In this document: piece after piece, positions 1 through 6,339 of the stretch
Layout: each line of letters starts with the position of its first letter
Numbering within the stretch: the stretch's first letter is position 1
Source: a candidate division WOR-3 bacterium
Lineage (GTDB): Bacteria > Hydrothermota > UBA3072
Direction: 5' to 3'
DNA length: 7,924 nt
Assembly (NCBI GenBank): GCA_039804165.1
Contig: JBDRZZ010000039.1
Location: forward strand, 1 to 7,924
The notes under the pieces: generated by a model
The model's input: only the letters and a program-made list of their open reading frames with translations
Database searches by the model: none
Told to the model about the DNA's origin: nothing
Translations under genes and position numbers: made by a program

Positions 1-326
1 ATCCTTCAGCCTGTGAGGCATTGAGGAGGGACTGGGAGAGGATGGTGACCTTTTATGAATTTCCGAAGGAGCATTGGAGGCACATAAGGACAACAAATGT
101 TATTGAATCACCATTTTTCTCTGTGAGGTTAAGGACTAATGTAGCGAGGAGGATGAAGAATGTAGGGAATGCGGTAGCGTTAATATGGAAGGTTTTGATG
201 GTAGCTGAGAAGAGGTTTAGGAGAATTAGTGCTCCGCATCTTTTGGAAGAAGTCTATGAAGGAGCGATATTTGTGAATGGAGAGAGAATGGTTATGTTAG
301 AAAAAGAAAGGAGAGCCACCGCATGA
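1..326 (+). CDS. IS256-family transposase, C-terminal part (5' end outside window)
   Basis: The frame is open from the window edge (first full codon at 3), so the TTG at 21 is not a true start. The translation carries the C-terminal signature of IS256/Mutator-type DDE transposases: a tryptophan-rich stretch (DWERMVTFYEFPKEHW), then HIRTTNVIES, whose final glutamate is normally the last E of the DDE triad, then VRLRTNVARRMKN. These enzymes cut and paste their own element. The stop is TGA at 324-326, shortly before the element's end, as is usual in the family. The visible part has no frameshift, so the element could be intact upstream. Base composition is clearly richer in GC than the adjoining operon. 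Family assignment is firm; activity cannot be judged from a fragment. Confidence 0.93.
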   Translation, partial: PSACEALRRDWERMVTFYEFPKEHWRHIRTTNVIESPFFSVRLRTNVARRMKNVGNAVALIWKVLMVAEKRFRRISAPHLLEEVYEGAIFVNGERMVMLEKERRATA

Positions 327-357
327 ACAAAATTTACACACCTCTTGACAAGAGCTC
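1..357 (+). mobile_element. Right end of an IS256-family insertion sequence (partial)
   Basis: This covers the transposase C-terminus plus about 30 bases of non-coding end sequence (AATTTACACACCTCTTGACA, 331-350, then AGAGCTCTCC). Transposase genes of this family usually stop a few tens of bases before the terminal inverted repeat. The left end is outside the window, so the exact boundary and the target duplication cannot be fixed; the boundary near 350-360 is an estimate. The element lies immediately after the start of an operon gene on the other strand and appears to have cut it off. Confidence 0.7.
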
Positions 358-457
358 TCCCTTCTTTCCAATGTTTAGAAACTAAGGTATAAAAGAGTTT
401 AAAATTTTCTTTTTGAGCTTCTTTATTTTCTCTTAAATATATCATTGCTCTACGCAT
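355..457 (-). pseudogene. 5' end of an unrecognised operon gene truncated by the IS256-type element
   Basis: An ATG at 457 is preceded by GAGAGGAG, which overlaps the stop codon of the ABC permease upstream. This is the same spacing style as the rest of the operon, so it is probably a real gene start. About 33 codons are native (begins MRRAMIYLRENKEAQKENF, highly charged and helix-prone). The frame then enters the insertion-sequence end and continues meaninglessly to a stop at 254. The product is unknown; too little is left to assign a family. Because it follows the ABC transporter genes, it could have been another export, immunity or peptide-processing component. Only the start and ribosome-binding site are supported, and the IS boundary is approximate. 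Confidence 0.5.
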
Positions 458-475
458 TTTGATTTGAACTCCTCT

Positions 476-1111
476 CTACAACCTCTTTCGTCTTATAAAA
501 AATAACGATAATATAAGAATAACAACTACGATAACTAATTTTCTCCACTCAGCATGTGGAAAGAGGATTTTTTGTATGATTTCTAATTTTTTATTAATGT
601 AACGAGCCATCGGAGATATAATTAAAATAATCATTGAAGCAATATACATATTATCTCTGTTAATAATAGAAAAGAAAATAGTAAAAGAAGAATAAAACAA
701 AATTTCTACTATACAAGAAATAATTAAACCACTGAATTGAGAATGCAAATCATACGCATAATAAAAAACGGTGGGCAAAATTACTACTATAAGGAATAGC
801 ATTGAAGAAATTATGTAAATAACATAATAGCCAATAAGCAACTCAACAGTTCTTATTGGCTTAGTTAGAAGTATTTCAAAATACCCTCTACCTCCATCCT
901 TTCCTAATCCATTTATACCTGAGATTATACTAAAATAAATTGAGAAAAGGGGAGCTGTTCCATATCTGAAAAACTTAAAAGAATCTTCATTAAATGGCAT
1001 AGAAAAATAAAATGTAATAAAGTAAAGAATAGCACCAACTATATAAAAAAGAAGAAAAGATTTATCTCTTATTCTGTTCAATAAAATATAATAAAAAACT
1101 CCTTTATTCAT
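476..1111 (-). CDS. ABC-2 type transporter permease, six membrane segments
   Basis: This is a 211-residue integral membrane protein with about six hydrophobic segments (roughly residues 19-38, 51-69, 92-116, 126-149, 155-168 and 192-206). It ends in a basic RRKR tail. The stretch GYFEILLTKPI (77-87) before the third segment resembles the cytoplasmic coupling region of ABC-2 permeases. The start codon overlaps the end of the ATPase gene by eight bases (ATGAATAA), so the two are translationally coupled and almost certainly form one transporter, with a homodimer of each subunit likely. Small ABC-2 pairs in RiPP clusters usually export the peptide or protect the producer (family knowledge). The substrate here is inferred only from the neighbours. 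Confidence 0.88.
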   Translation of the reverse strand: MNKGVFYYILLNRIRDKSFLLFYIVGAILYFITFYFSMPFNEDSFKFFRYGTAPLFSIYFSIISGINGLGKDGGRGYFEILLTKPIRTVELLIGYYVIYIISSMLFLIVVILPTVFYYAYDLHSQFSGLIISCIVEILFYSSFTIFFSIINRDNMYIASMIILIISPMARYINKKLEIIQKILFPHAEWRKLVIVVVILILSLFFIRRKRL

Positions 1112-1796
1112 CTTTTACCATTTTCATAAATTCATCTTCGAGAGTTGCTGTCTTTATTTCTTTAAGCTCTTTATAATTTTCTCCATTTTTGATAAAGATA
1201 ACACGAGTTGCAATTTTTTCTACATCAAAAAGAGTGTGGGAGGAAAAAATGATAATTTTATTTTTTTGGCTTTTCAAATAATCTCTAATTCTAACCCTGG
1301 TTTCAGGGTCTATTCCATCAAAGGGCTCATCAAGAATAAGAAGGTGAGACTTATTTATATTTGCAAGAGATGCCATGAAATAGGCTCTTCTTTTAGTCCC
1401 TTTAGAAAGGGAGGAAAGAGGTCTTTTTAGATAAAGCCCCAAATCAAACAATTCAATTAGCTCCGATTTTACATTCTTCACCTCCTCTTTCTTCAACTTA
1501 TAAAGCAAGGAATGAACCCTGAATAAATCATCCACTGTAAATTCCTCTCTAAATTTCGGCTCCTCAGGAAGATAAGAAATAAACTCAAAGATTTTGAAAG
1601 AAGGAATTTGATTAAAAATACGTACGATTCCACTATAATCTTTTAAAAGCCCTACAATTATTCTAAAAAGAGTGGTTTTCCCTGCACCATTTGGCCCTAT
1701 AATCCCTATTACTTCCCCACTGGAAGCTTCAAAGGAGAATCCATTCAAAGCCCTTACCTTTCCGTAACTTTTGAAAATATTTTTCACAGAAAGCAT
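1104..1796 (-). CDS. ABC transporter ATP-binding protein (ABC-2 export/immunity class)
   Basis: This 230-residue protein is one complete ABC nucleotide-binding domain. Walker A is GPNGAGKTT (34-42). The Q-loop is in YLPEEP, with Glu in place of Gln as is common in ABC-2 exporters. The signature is LSKGTKRR (130-137), Walker B is LLILDEP (152-158), the D-loop is GID (161-163), and the switch histidine is in SSH (185-187). It would hydrolyse ATP on the cytoplasmic face to drive the permease encoded next, with which it overlaps by eight bases. There is no C39 peptidase domain, so it cannot itself remove a leader peptide. The ATG at 1796 has a usable GAGAGG ribosome-binding site. It is separated from the radical SAM gene upstream by 66 bases without a terminator, consistent with one transcript. 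Confidence 0.95.
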   Translation of the reverse strand: MLSVKNIFKSYGKVRALNGFSFEASSGEVIGIIGPNGAGKTTLFRIIVGLLKDYSGIVRIFNQIPSFKIFEFISYLPEEPKFREEFTVDDLFRVHSLLYKLKKEEVKNVKSELIELFDLGLYLKRPLSSLSKGTKRRAYFMASLANINKSHLLILDEPFDGIDPETRVRIRDYLKSQKNKIIIFSSHTLFDVEKIATRVIFIKNGENYKELKEIKTATLEDEFMKMVKDE

Positions 1797-1862
1797 TGAT
1801 ACCTCTCTAACACTGTCTTCCCTTTTATGTAGATATTTTTTCTCCGCATTTTTTTATCTCCA

Positions 1863-3134
1863 TTAAGTTTCATTTGCATATATATTGCATAAATTCCATT
1901 TGCCAATAACATATTCATAATTTGATATAGAAGGACATAATGAATAAAAAACACACATTTTACATGGCCATACATTTTTTCTAACCTTCTTCCAAGAACT
2001 TCCTTTATTCAACTCCTTCGCTATTATGTCAATTATATTATCTTGACCAAATTTTCCAATACTGGGATTGTTGATATTTCCATAAATTTTTTTGTCGCTT
2101 AATATAATCAATTTTCTAAACGTGAATTTGTTCAATGTTTTTCTAATAAAAATATCCTTCATGGACGAAGAACTTTCTAATATTGCTTTTTTATCAATGA
2201 ATACATTTCTTCTGAAAAAATTTATATTCCTACCATTAAAAAATGGAAAGAAAGCAAAGCTTTTTATCTTATATTTAGAAATCAAATTTTCAGCATCTTC
2301 AATGTTTTTTTCCGTTTCAACAATAAATTTGAAACAAAAGTTTTTATTTAAGTGATTTAAAAAATTTAAGATTCCTTCAAAAAGGCTCTCTTTTAAGGGG
2401 AAATTAAATAGAATACTTAATGATGAATATTGGTTATCCATCATATAAAGATCTTTTTCAAATATTAAATTCAAATAATGAATAAAATACTCCTTTTTTA
2501 ATGTATTTCGATTTAATAGGTCAATTAATTCACTAAATCTAGAATATAAAAGGATATTCCCCCCAAGAATATTAAGTTTATATAATTTGCTCCCTTTCAG
2601 TTCATTTAGAAGAAAATTTATTTCTTCAATATTTACTTCGTGCTTTTTATTTGTTTTAAAACAAAAAGGAAATTGTTTGTAATAACTTTTACAAAATTCA
2701 CATGATTGATTACATTGATTATTAATGTATAGATAAATTGTGTCTATATAATCTTTTAGAGAATCCTTTCTCAAGATTTTGTCATTTTTGACTCCAAATG
2801 TTAATCCTTCAATTGACTTCTGTAAGCTAAGCACGGGTGTTAATTGAATCGGTTTACCCAAGCTAAAAGTGGTGTTTATTAAACCACCCATAAAATATTT
2901 TTTAATTTCCTCTATAAATTCACAAATATTATCTGTAATCTCTTTTCCATATAATCTTGCAACATACAAGTTCCTTTCTGAAATCAGTTTTTTGATTATT
3001 CTAATTATCTCTTTGTCTTTATATTCAAGCAACTTGTGGCTCAAAGTGTTATATAAGATTGCCTGATTATTTTTAACTGCGACATAAACAAATGGATTTA
3101 AATAAAGCCAATAAGATTTATTGAATTCTTTCAT
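1863..3134 (-). CDS. Second radical SAM-like protein with RRE-like N-terminus (resembles the 'pseudo-rSAM' partner family)
   Basis: This is a 423-residue protein. The N-terminal ~100 residues (FVYVAVKNNQAILYNTLSHK, 15-34, onward) look like a PqqD-type RiPP recognition domain. A central radical SAM-like domain follows, with a complete CX3CX2C motif (C141, C145, C148; CNQSCEFC). The GGE-type glycine motif reads GGN (191-193). The C-terminus has a short auxiliary-cluster motif (C391, C394, C400, C416) with LCPSISNYEYVIG. The overall design matches, from memory, the accessory family called pseudo-rSAM/SPASM of the GG-Bacteroidales peptide system, whose members often lack the cluster cysteines. 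Here they are intact, so it may be catalytic. It starts only three bases after the maturase stop with a weak ribosome-binding site, so coupled translation is likely. Probable role: substrate recognition or a second modification of the precursor peptide. Confidence 0.8.
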   Translation of the reverse strand: MKEFNKSYWLYLNPFVYVAVKNNQAILYNTLSHKLLEYKDKEIIRIIKKLISERNLYVARLYGKEITDNICEFIEEIKKYFMGGLINTTFSLGKPIQLTPVLSLQKSIEGLTFGVKNDKILRKDSLKDYIDTIYLYINNQCNQSCEFCKSYYKQFPFCFKTNKKHEVNIEEINFLLNELKGSKLYKLNILGGNILLYSRFSELIDLLNRNTLKKEYFIHYLNLIFEKDLYMMDNQYSSLSILFNFPLKESLFEGILNFLNHLNKNFCFKFIVETEKNIEDAENLISKYKIKSFAFFPFFNGRNINFFRRNVFIDKKAILESSSSMKDIFIRKTLNKFTFRKLIILSDKKIYGNINNPSIGKFGQDNIIDIIAKELNKGSSWKKVRKNVWPCKMCVFYSLCPSISNYEYVIGKWNLCNIYANET

Positions 3135-3137
3135 AAT

Positions 3138-4664
3138 TTAAATCTCGCTCTCAATCTCAATGTTTCGCATAATTCTTTTATATAATTTGGGCATTTCTTC
3201 TAACAGAGATATTACAAAAGAAGATTTTTCTAAGAAATCGTTATAATTAAGGAAATTATCACATCTTACTCTCTTTTCTTCTAAATTTAATTGAAAAATG
3301 CATTGACCACAAAGTTCATTATTATAACAGTTGTTACATAATTTAGCCATTTTCTTATAGTATTTATTATATTTGTCAGCTATTTCCTGAAAATCCAAAT
3401 TAATTTTTTCCTTTTCTATTCTACCACAATAATATTTGTGCATAATCCTTTCGCAAGGGAATATTTTCCCATTTACAGTGATAAATACTTTCTTTTCAAA
3501 AGGATTACAGGTTCCAGTTGTTATATAATTGATATTATCTTTATTATATAAAAATGAATTAATGTTATCATAAACACAACCACTATACGCTTTGATAAAA
3601 GCCTCTATTCCTTTAAGTTTGGGCATCTCTGATAATTTAATATCTTTATAATAGATAGGTATTTCTTTGATTTCTGTATCTATGGTTTTCCTCTTTATTT
3701 TTTCATAATCTTTTCTTTTCTCTGGTTTGATACCTACACCTGATAATCCCAGAACTATTGGTCTTTTATTAAATGTTTCTTTGAAATACTTTAAAACTTG
3801 ATAAGGAGAATTTTTATTATGTATTACAGATATAAAGTTAACAAATTTTTCAAAATATTCTGGATACCTATTTTTTAATCTTAAAGCATTATTATAAACT
3901 ATTTCATAACTTGGAGTATGGTCGGGGAAAATCCGATATTCATTGTTTTCTTTATTCCCATCCAAGCTGATTAACAATAAGAAGTTATTATCAACGAGAA
4001 AATCCATATACTTATCTAAAAGAGTCCCGTTTGTGGTAATTGAAAAAATGAAACTCAAAGTAGGCAATTTTATTCCTTTTACATAATCTACCATTTCTTT
4101 AATAAAAGAAAAATTCAGCAATGGTTCTCCGCCATAAAAAGAAACTGCGATTTTTCTATGAGTTTTTATGAAAGGAAAATACTCCTTTTTTAAGGCCATT
4201 ATATAATCAATAACATTTTTACCTATTTTAATACTAAGTTTTTTCCCTCTTCTTTTATCATATCCGTTATATAATTCTCCATATCCACAATATACACACT
4301 TCATATTACAACTATCTGTGACTTCAAAACTAATATGGTCTGTATTAGCAAGATAAAATTTTATATTTTCTGCACGATAATGTCTTACTTTTTCCAATTC
4401 GACTGTTTTTTTAGAATTGAAATAGTTGTGTTCTTTTAAGAACATAAAATATTCATAATAATATCGAATTGTATCTTTCTCTACCTTTATCTTTTTACCT
4501 TCAAAATTTATATAATTACTTTTAAAACTATTTATCCAATTCTTTAGATCTACCCCACTTTCATACAATTTTATTAAATATGCTAATATAGGATGTAGAA
4601 GTAAAACCTGGGGAATGCCCGGAGCTAACAAATAGAAATTCTCTTTTTGGGTTTTTATTAACAT
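3138..4664 (-). CDS. Radical SAM/SPASM peptide maturase
   Basis: This 508-residue enzyme (from the ATG at 4664) would reductively cleave S-adenosylmethionine to modify a peptide. An N-terminal ~100-residue region of RRE-like character precedes the radical SAM core. The core has CX3CX2C at C119, C123 and C126 (CNMKCVYC, then GYGELYNGYDKR) and the GGEP motif at 178-181. The C-terminal SPASM region carries cysteines at about 386, 404, 413, 443, 446, 452, 455 and 468, enough for two auxiliary 4Fe-4S clusters. It resembles, from memory, the maturase of the GG-Bacteroidales RiPP family. Start choice: the ATG at 4664 overlaps the propeller stop (TAATG), follows AAAAGGA at good spacing and fits the family N-terminus. 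An ATG at 4700 has an even stronger GAGAGGAG site and would add 12 residues. Confidence 0.92.
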   Translation of the reverse strand: MLIKTQKENFYLLAPGIPQVLLLHPILAYLIKLYESGVDLKNWINSFKSNYINFEGKKIKVEKDTIRYYYEYFMFLKEHNYFNSKKTVELEKVRHYRAENIKFYLANTDHISFEVTDSCNMKCVYCGYGELYNGYDKRRGKKLSIKIGKNVIDYIMALKKEYFPFIKTHRKIAVSFYGGEPLLNFSFIKEMVDYVKGIKLPTLSFIFSITTNGTLLDKYMDFLVDNNFLLLISLDGNKENNEYRIFPDHTPSYEIVYNNALRLKNRYPEYFEKFVNFISVIHNKNSPYQVLKYFKETFNKRPIVLGLSGVGIKPEKRKDYEKIKRKTIDTEIKEIPIYYKDIKLSEMPKLKGIEAFIKAYSGCVYDNINSFLYNKDNINYITTGTCNPFEKKVFITVNGKIFPCERIMHKYYCGRIEKEKINLDFQEIADKYNKYYKKMAKLCNNCYNNELCGQCIFQLNLEEKRVRCDNFLNYNDFLEKSSFVISLLEEMPKLYKRIMRNIEIESEI

Positions 4665-5677
4665 TATTTTCCTTTTAGCGAGCTCACATGTAACTCCCAT
4701 TTCTCTCCTCTCTCAATTAATTGATATAACTTATTATCTTTTATGGAGTATGGAAATAACTCTAGGATATTTTTTTCTTTAATCTCTGTGGCAATTGTTT
4801 CTAAGAAGTTTCCTTGCATGTCAAATAAATAAAAGAATTTTTTTCCTTTCTTCTCAGCATATGGAAGAACATAAATCTTATTATCTGCAATTTGATAGTC
4901 TCTGATAATCGGGAAATATTCAGGAAATCTCATTTTACTTTTAAGATATTCAAACATTACTTTAGTTCCTGGATGTTCCTTGTAAAAATTGTAAACTTCT
5001 TCTTTATGAATATCAGATACTCTGAGCTTCCCATAATCATGTTTAATAGAAAAGACTTCTCTTCCAGTTGATTCAAAAACATGAATGATCCCATTTTCGT
5101 CACTGACAAAGATTTTATTATATTTACTGTAAAATTTAATAGACTCTTGATTCAGTGGATTGAATCCTTTATGTAAATCCTGAGGTTGAAAGGGAGTCCT
5201 TTGCCTGAAAATTTCTTTCTTTTTATTAAGATTTTTATCATATAAATCTATTGTAAGATACTGCACACCATTTTCCATCAAAACGGAAGTTCCAGCAAAT
5301 ATTTCTCCACAGGGTTGATATTCTGATTCTCTTCTTGGTTTCCTTATCTCTTTTAATAACCTCCCATCCTCTGTAAATATGGAAACTTTTGATAAGCTAT
5401 TGATAAAAAGATAGTCATTCTGAACAAAAGGCTTAATTTTAAAACCCGGAGCAGTTAAGAATTCTCCTGGTCCCTCCCCCTTTTCCCCAAATTTTTTTAA
5501 AAGTTTAAAATCCTCTAATGAATAAATGTAAATAGAAGTTTCTTCAACAATAAATATTTTGTTTTTATTTACAATAATGAAATCGGGATTGATAAGTTCT
5601 GGAATTTGAACGACCTTTCCAACTAAAATAAAAGACAAGAAAATGATTCCCAAACTAACTAAAATAAACCTTCTCAT
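4664..5677 (-). CDS. Secreted 6-bladed beta-propeller protein
   Basis: This is a 337-residue protein with an N-terminal signal peptide (basic MRR, hydrophobic core to about residue 20). There is no lipobox cysteine, so it is predicted to be periplasmic or secreted. FGEKGEGPGEF (63-73) is the hallmark of the 6-bladed beta-propeller family found widely in Bacteroidetes and candidate phyla. Repeated strand pairs such as IFIVEETSIYIYS, YLFINSLSKVSIFTEDG and IFVSDENGIIHVFESTG are individual blades. No catalytic motif is evident. It begins with a strong AAAGGAGA site and a good sigma-70-like promoter just upstream, and its stop is fused with the maturase start (TAATG). It is thus tied to the modification genes, yet acts outside the cytoplasm. 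A role in binding the exported peptide, in immunity or as its target is a guess. Confidence 0.8.
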   Translation of the reverse strand: MRRFILVSLGIIFLSFILVGKVVQIPELINPDFIIVNKNKIFIVEETSIYIYSLEDFKLLKKFGEKGEGPGEFLTAPGFKIKPFVQNDYLFINSLSKVSIFTEDGRLLKEIRKPRRESEYQPCGEIFAGTSVLMENGVQYLTIDLYDKNLNKKKEIFRQRTPFQPQDLHKGFNPLNQESIKFYSKYNKIFVSDENGIIHVFESTGREVFSIKHDYGKLRVSDIHKEEVYNFYKEHPGTKVMFEYLKSKMRFPEYFPIIRDYQIADNKIYVLPYAEKKGKKFFYLFDMQGNFLETIATEIKEKNILELFPYSIKDNKLYQLIERGEKWELHVSSLKGK

Positions 5678-5698
5678 ATTTATCTCCTTTCTCGAATC

Positions 5699-5727
5699 AT
5701 TTTAATTAATTTATTTAAATTGTTCAA
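5699..5727 (-). promoter_or_regulatory. Possible sigma-70 promoter of the propeller/maturase operon
   Basis: On the minus strand TTGAAC (5727-5722) and TAAAAT (5704-5699) are separated by exactly 17 bases. Transcription would begin about 7 bases further on, giving a very short leader that holds just the AAAGGAGA ribosome-binding site of the propeller gene. The region is AT-rich, so chance matches are possible, but the spacing and position are right. It would let the enzymes be made independently of the precursor promoter. Confidence 0.5.
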
Positions 5728-5781
5728 GGTAAACTCTCCTATAAAAAAACCTTCTCTCTTTGAGCCTTTCGTTTTGCTATC

Positions 5782-5852
5782 CACACAGAGAAAAGTCAGA
5801 CTCGGGATAAAATCTGTCCCGAGTCTGACTCGTTAAGCACCTATTCTGTGTG
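5782..5852 (-). terminator. Two-tier hairpin after the precursor gene (terminator or attenuator)
   Basis: A perfect 14-bp inverted repeat (AGTCAGACTCGGGA, 5794-5807, with its complement at 5817-5830) has a 9-base loop. It is enclosed by a second perfect 8-bp repeat (CACACAGA 5782-5789, TCTGTGTG 5845-5852). On the minus strand the inner stem is followed by TTTTCTC, a short U-tract, which makes it a partial rho-independent terminator; on the plus strand no T-run follows. It begins two bases past the precursor stop codon. Hairpins in this place commonly raise peptide message over enzyme message. The outer stem could alternatively protect the 3' end. Confidence 0.62.
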
Positions 5853-5854
5853 CC

Positions 5855-6046
5855 TTATCCCCAGGCTAATCCAAATACAGTAAAAATGCTCCCACACTGA
5901 CACTCCGAGTGTATATTCTCAGAAAAGTAAATTATTTCATTACCGCCACACGCTTCAGTACAATTACTCACAGCCATAGGGACTACAGATTCAGATGGGT
6001 ATTCTGTCATTTGGGATTCCAAGTAAGTTAATTTTAAGTTAGCCAT
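5855..6046 (-). CDS. RiPP precursor peptide with four cysteines
   Basis: This is a 63-residue peptide with a perfect ribosome-binding site (AAGGAGGTT, 5 bases before ATG). It stands alone in front of the radical SAM operon, where such precursors belong. Residues 1-27 (starting MANLKLTYLESQM) are Cys-free and acidic, as in leaders. The rest contains C29, C33, C49 and C51 (NCTEACGGNE and ECQCGS) and ends in FTVFGLAWG. Cysteines near the SAM-enzyme genes suggest thioether-type crosslinks, but the chemistry is not visible in the sequence. The GG at 34-35 could be a double-glycine cleavage site leaving a 28-residue core with two cysteines, or part of a modified core. It is followed at once by a strong hairpin. 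I recognise no named precursor family with confidence. Confidence 0.82.
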   Translation of the reverse strand: MANLKLTYLESQMTEYPSESVVPMAVSNCTEACGGNEIIYFSENIHSECQCGSIFTVFGLAWG

Positions 6047-6051
6047 CTCTT

Positions 6052-6060
6052 AACCTCCTT
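6052..6060 (-). promoter_or_regulatory. Strong ribosome-binding site of the precursor peptide gene
   Basis: AAGGAGGTT lies 5 bases upstream of the ATG at 6046. It fixes the start codon of this very short gene and predicts high translation, as expected for a RiPP precursor. Confidence 0.85.
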
Positions 6061-6070
6061 AAATTTGTTT

Positions 6071-6086
6071 TGCCTGTCATCAGGCA
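6071..6086 (-). other. Small perfect hairpin in the precursor leader
   Basis: TGCCTG and CAGGCA form a 6-bp stem with a 4-base loop. It stands 10 bases upstream of the precursor ribosome-binding site on the minus-strand transcript. There is no T-run in that direction, so it is not a terminator. It may stabilise the message or shape access to the ribosome-binding site. The function is unproven. Confidence 0.4.
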
Positions 6087-6184
6087 TTTCTATAAAACCT
6101 TTTCCCATTTGCCCATACAAAATATTAATCTTAACTTATATTCTCACCTCCTTTTCTTCCAATTACATCTTATATAATACTTAT

Positions 6185-6200
6185 ATCAAGAAATATGCCA
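6185..6200 (-). promoter_or_regulatory. Probable sigma-54 (-24/-12) promoter of the precursor gene
   Basis: On the minus strand TGGCATATTTCTTGAT matches the sigma-54 consensus TGGCAC-N5-TTGC-W. It has GG and TTG at the correct spacing; the last conserved C of the -12 element is A. It is the best such site between the EBP gene and the precursor. The predicted transcript would start near 6174 and carry a leader of about 128 bases. The case is strengthened by the neighbouring sigma-54 activator gene and by palindromes centred about 87, 154 and 173 bases upstream of the predicted start, a normal enhancer distance. A weak sigma-70 site (TATAAG near 6180) overlaps and cannot be excluded. Confidence 0.5.
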
Positions 6201-6253
6201 GAATTAAGATTGGCTTCTGGAGAGGGTTTTGGGATTTTGGTGTTCTTGCTAAC

Positions 6254-6269
6254 TTACGATATTTCGTAA
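6254..6269. promoter_or_regulatory. Operator/enhancer palindrome, copy 1
   Basis: TTACGATATTTCGTAA consists of 6-bp inverted arms TTACGA/TCGTAA around 4 bases. It is the exact reverse complement of copy 2. It is centred about 87 bases upstream of the predicted sigma-54 start of the precursor gene. It is a likely binding site of the adjacent Fis-type EBP. Confidence 0.7.
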
Positions 6270-6320
6270 TTTGGATGGCTAAATTGGCTGATTTGCTCAT
6301 TCATAGGCAATTTATACTAC

Positions 6321-6336
6321 TTACGAAATATCGTAA
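6321..6336. promoter_or_regulatory. Operator/enhancer palindrome, copy 2
   Basis: TTACGAAATATCGTAA has the same arms as copies 1 and 3. Its centre is 67 bases from copy 1 and 19 bases from copy 3, so copies 2 and 3 lie about two helix turns apart and could bind cooperating dimers. Confidence 0.72.
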
Positions 6337-6339
6337 TTA

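Noticed and set aside
345-373. TTGACA in the IS end as an outward promoter
   Set aside because: No -10-like sequence lies at 16-18 bases downstream.
1797-1862. Tiny frames in the 66-base gap before the ATPase (MEIKKCGEKIST and a 21-codon frame from the ATG near 1843)
   Set aside because: Very short, no convincing ribosome-binding site, no precursor-like features; treated as spacer.
1784-1975. Minus-strand frame of 63 codons overlapping the end of the second SAM gene and the ATPase start
   Set aside because: It lies mostly in another frame of the SAM gene, with no independent start signal.
2092-2355. Plus-strand open frame of 87 codons inside the second SAM gene
   Set aside because: It arises from AT-rich antisense sequence of a well-supported gene.
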